From Ochrobactrum quorumnocens (GTDB lineage Bacteria > Pseudomonadota > Alphaproteobacteria > Rhizobiales > Rhizobiaceae), in assembly GCF_002278035.1 (NCBI RefSeq), contig NZ_CP022604.1, forward strand, positions 186,001 through 250,000: a DNA stretch of 64,000 bases, written 5' to 3'. Every line of letters starts with the position of its first letter. Within the stretch, counting starts at the first letter, position 1. The notes beneath the pieces are model-generated. The model made no database searches and was not told where the DNA came from. It saw nothing but the letters and a program-made list of their open reading frames with translations. The translations under genes were made by a program, and so were the position numbers. This document shows positions 63,790 to 64,000 of the stretch, piece after piece.

Positions 63790-64000
63790 TGACCGATATG
63801 CGCATTCATAACAAAGGCCGCGTCAACAAGGCCAAGGCTGTGCGTTTCACCTTCAACGGCAAGTCCTATTCGGGCTTTGAAGGCGATACGCTGGCATCCG
63901 CCATGCTTGCCAATGGCGAACATCTGGCCGGTCGTTCGTTCAAATATCACCGTCCGCGCGGCATTCTTTCTGCCGGTTCCGAAGAGCCAAATGCGCTGAT
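63789..64000 (+). CDS. soxA: Sarcosine oxidase subunit alpha, N-terminal part
   Basis: 70 residues visible before the window edge. [54 protein letters not shown] is the ferredoxin-like N terminus typical of SoxA, the NAD- and folate-binding large subunit. The ATG overlaps the soxD stop by one base, so it belongs to the sox operon; the rest (about 930 residues) lies outside. Confidence 0.92.
   Translation, partial: [70 protein letters not shown]

Overview
The window reads as a chromosomal segment of an alphaproteobacterium of the order Rhizobiales, most like Ochrobactrum/Brucella. The evidence is recognition of protein families rather than a database search: a DUF1150 gene beside an Hsp20 gene, a BA14K surface protein, an unlinked cysG-cysI-cysH-DUF934 operon plus cysD-cysNC-cysQ, a sarcosine oxidase operon, and many about 100-bp intergenic mosaic repeats of the RIME/REP kind. 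Nearly all of it is ordinary core chromosome with dense, often overlapping genes.

Layout. 0-8.7 kb: end of ptsN, a small secreted protein, DUF1150/Hsp20, nth, adenosine kinase, a TRIC-type channel, and heat-shock genes grpE and hrcA divergent from rph. 8.7-12.5 kb: VOC protein, rdgB-hemW and rsmI-yraN. 12.7-20 kb: siroheme/sulfite/APS reduction operon (cysG, DUF2849, cysI, cysH, DUF934), then small genes, ogt and BA14K. 20-24.3 kb: metH behind a palindromic operator candidate. 24.6-26.4 kb: an acyl-homoserine-lactone-type LuxR receptor gene split by a 1051-bp IS630-family element at a TA dinucleotide; removing the element restores a perfect 235-codon frame. 27-30.7 kb: cysD-cysNC-cysQ. 31-34.5 kb: tRNA-Pro, a Crp/Fnr regulator, a NarL/LuxR regulator with a degenerate receiver, and two secreted low-complexity proteins. 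35-37.4 kb: glpR-glpD. 37.5-41.7 kb: an alcohol/aldehyde oxidation module (GAF-HTH regulator, aldehyde dehydrogenase, alcohol dehydrogenase, DUF779). 41.9-45.1 kb: a LacI regulator and an ABC exporter preceded by a possible leader peptide and terminator. 45.4-51.5 kb (minus strand): TPP riboswitch followed by thiD-thiO-thiS-thiG-thiE-thiY-tenA-thiX. 51.7-59.6 kb: PAS-GGDEF-EAL protein, copA with a textbook CueR promoter, quinoprotein glucose dehydrogenase, cueR. 59.8-64 kb: glutamate dehydrogenase, HD hydrolase, and soxB-soxD-soxA running off the end.

How it works together. The two cys clusters cover sulfate activation (CysD/CysNC), APS reduction (CysH), sulfite reduction (CysI with siroheme from CysG) and PAP clean-up (CysQ); MetH stands downstream in methionine supply. 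The thi operon joins thiazole synthesis (ThiO, S, G), thiamine phosphate synthesis (ThiD, ThiE) and pyrimidine salvage (ThiY, TenA, ThiX) under one riboswitch, but no ATPase partner (ThiZ) follows.

Most notable signals: (1) the precisely reconstructable IS630 insertion in luxR, with a TGATG junction that could re-head the downstream part; (2) intergenic mosaic elements whose termini (TA-RAGC) resemble the ends of that IS, and which repeatedly use the stop codon of the upstream gene as their TA; (3) a 19-codon leader ORF plus intrinsic terminator ahead of the ABC exporter; (4) several clean operator candidates (metH, glpD, crp-like, aldehyde dehydrogenase, copA). I found no CRISPR array, prophage, or clearly unprecedented multi-gene system.
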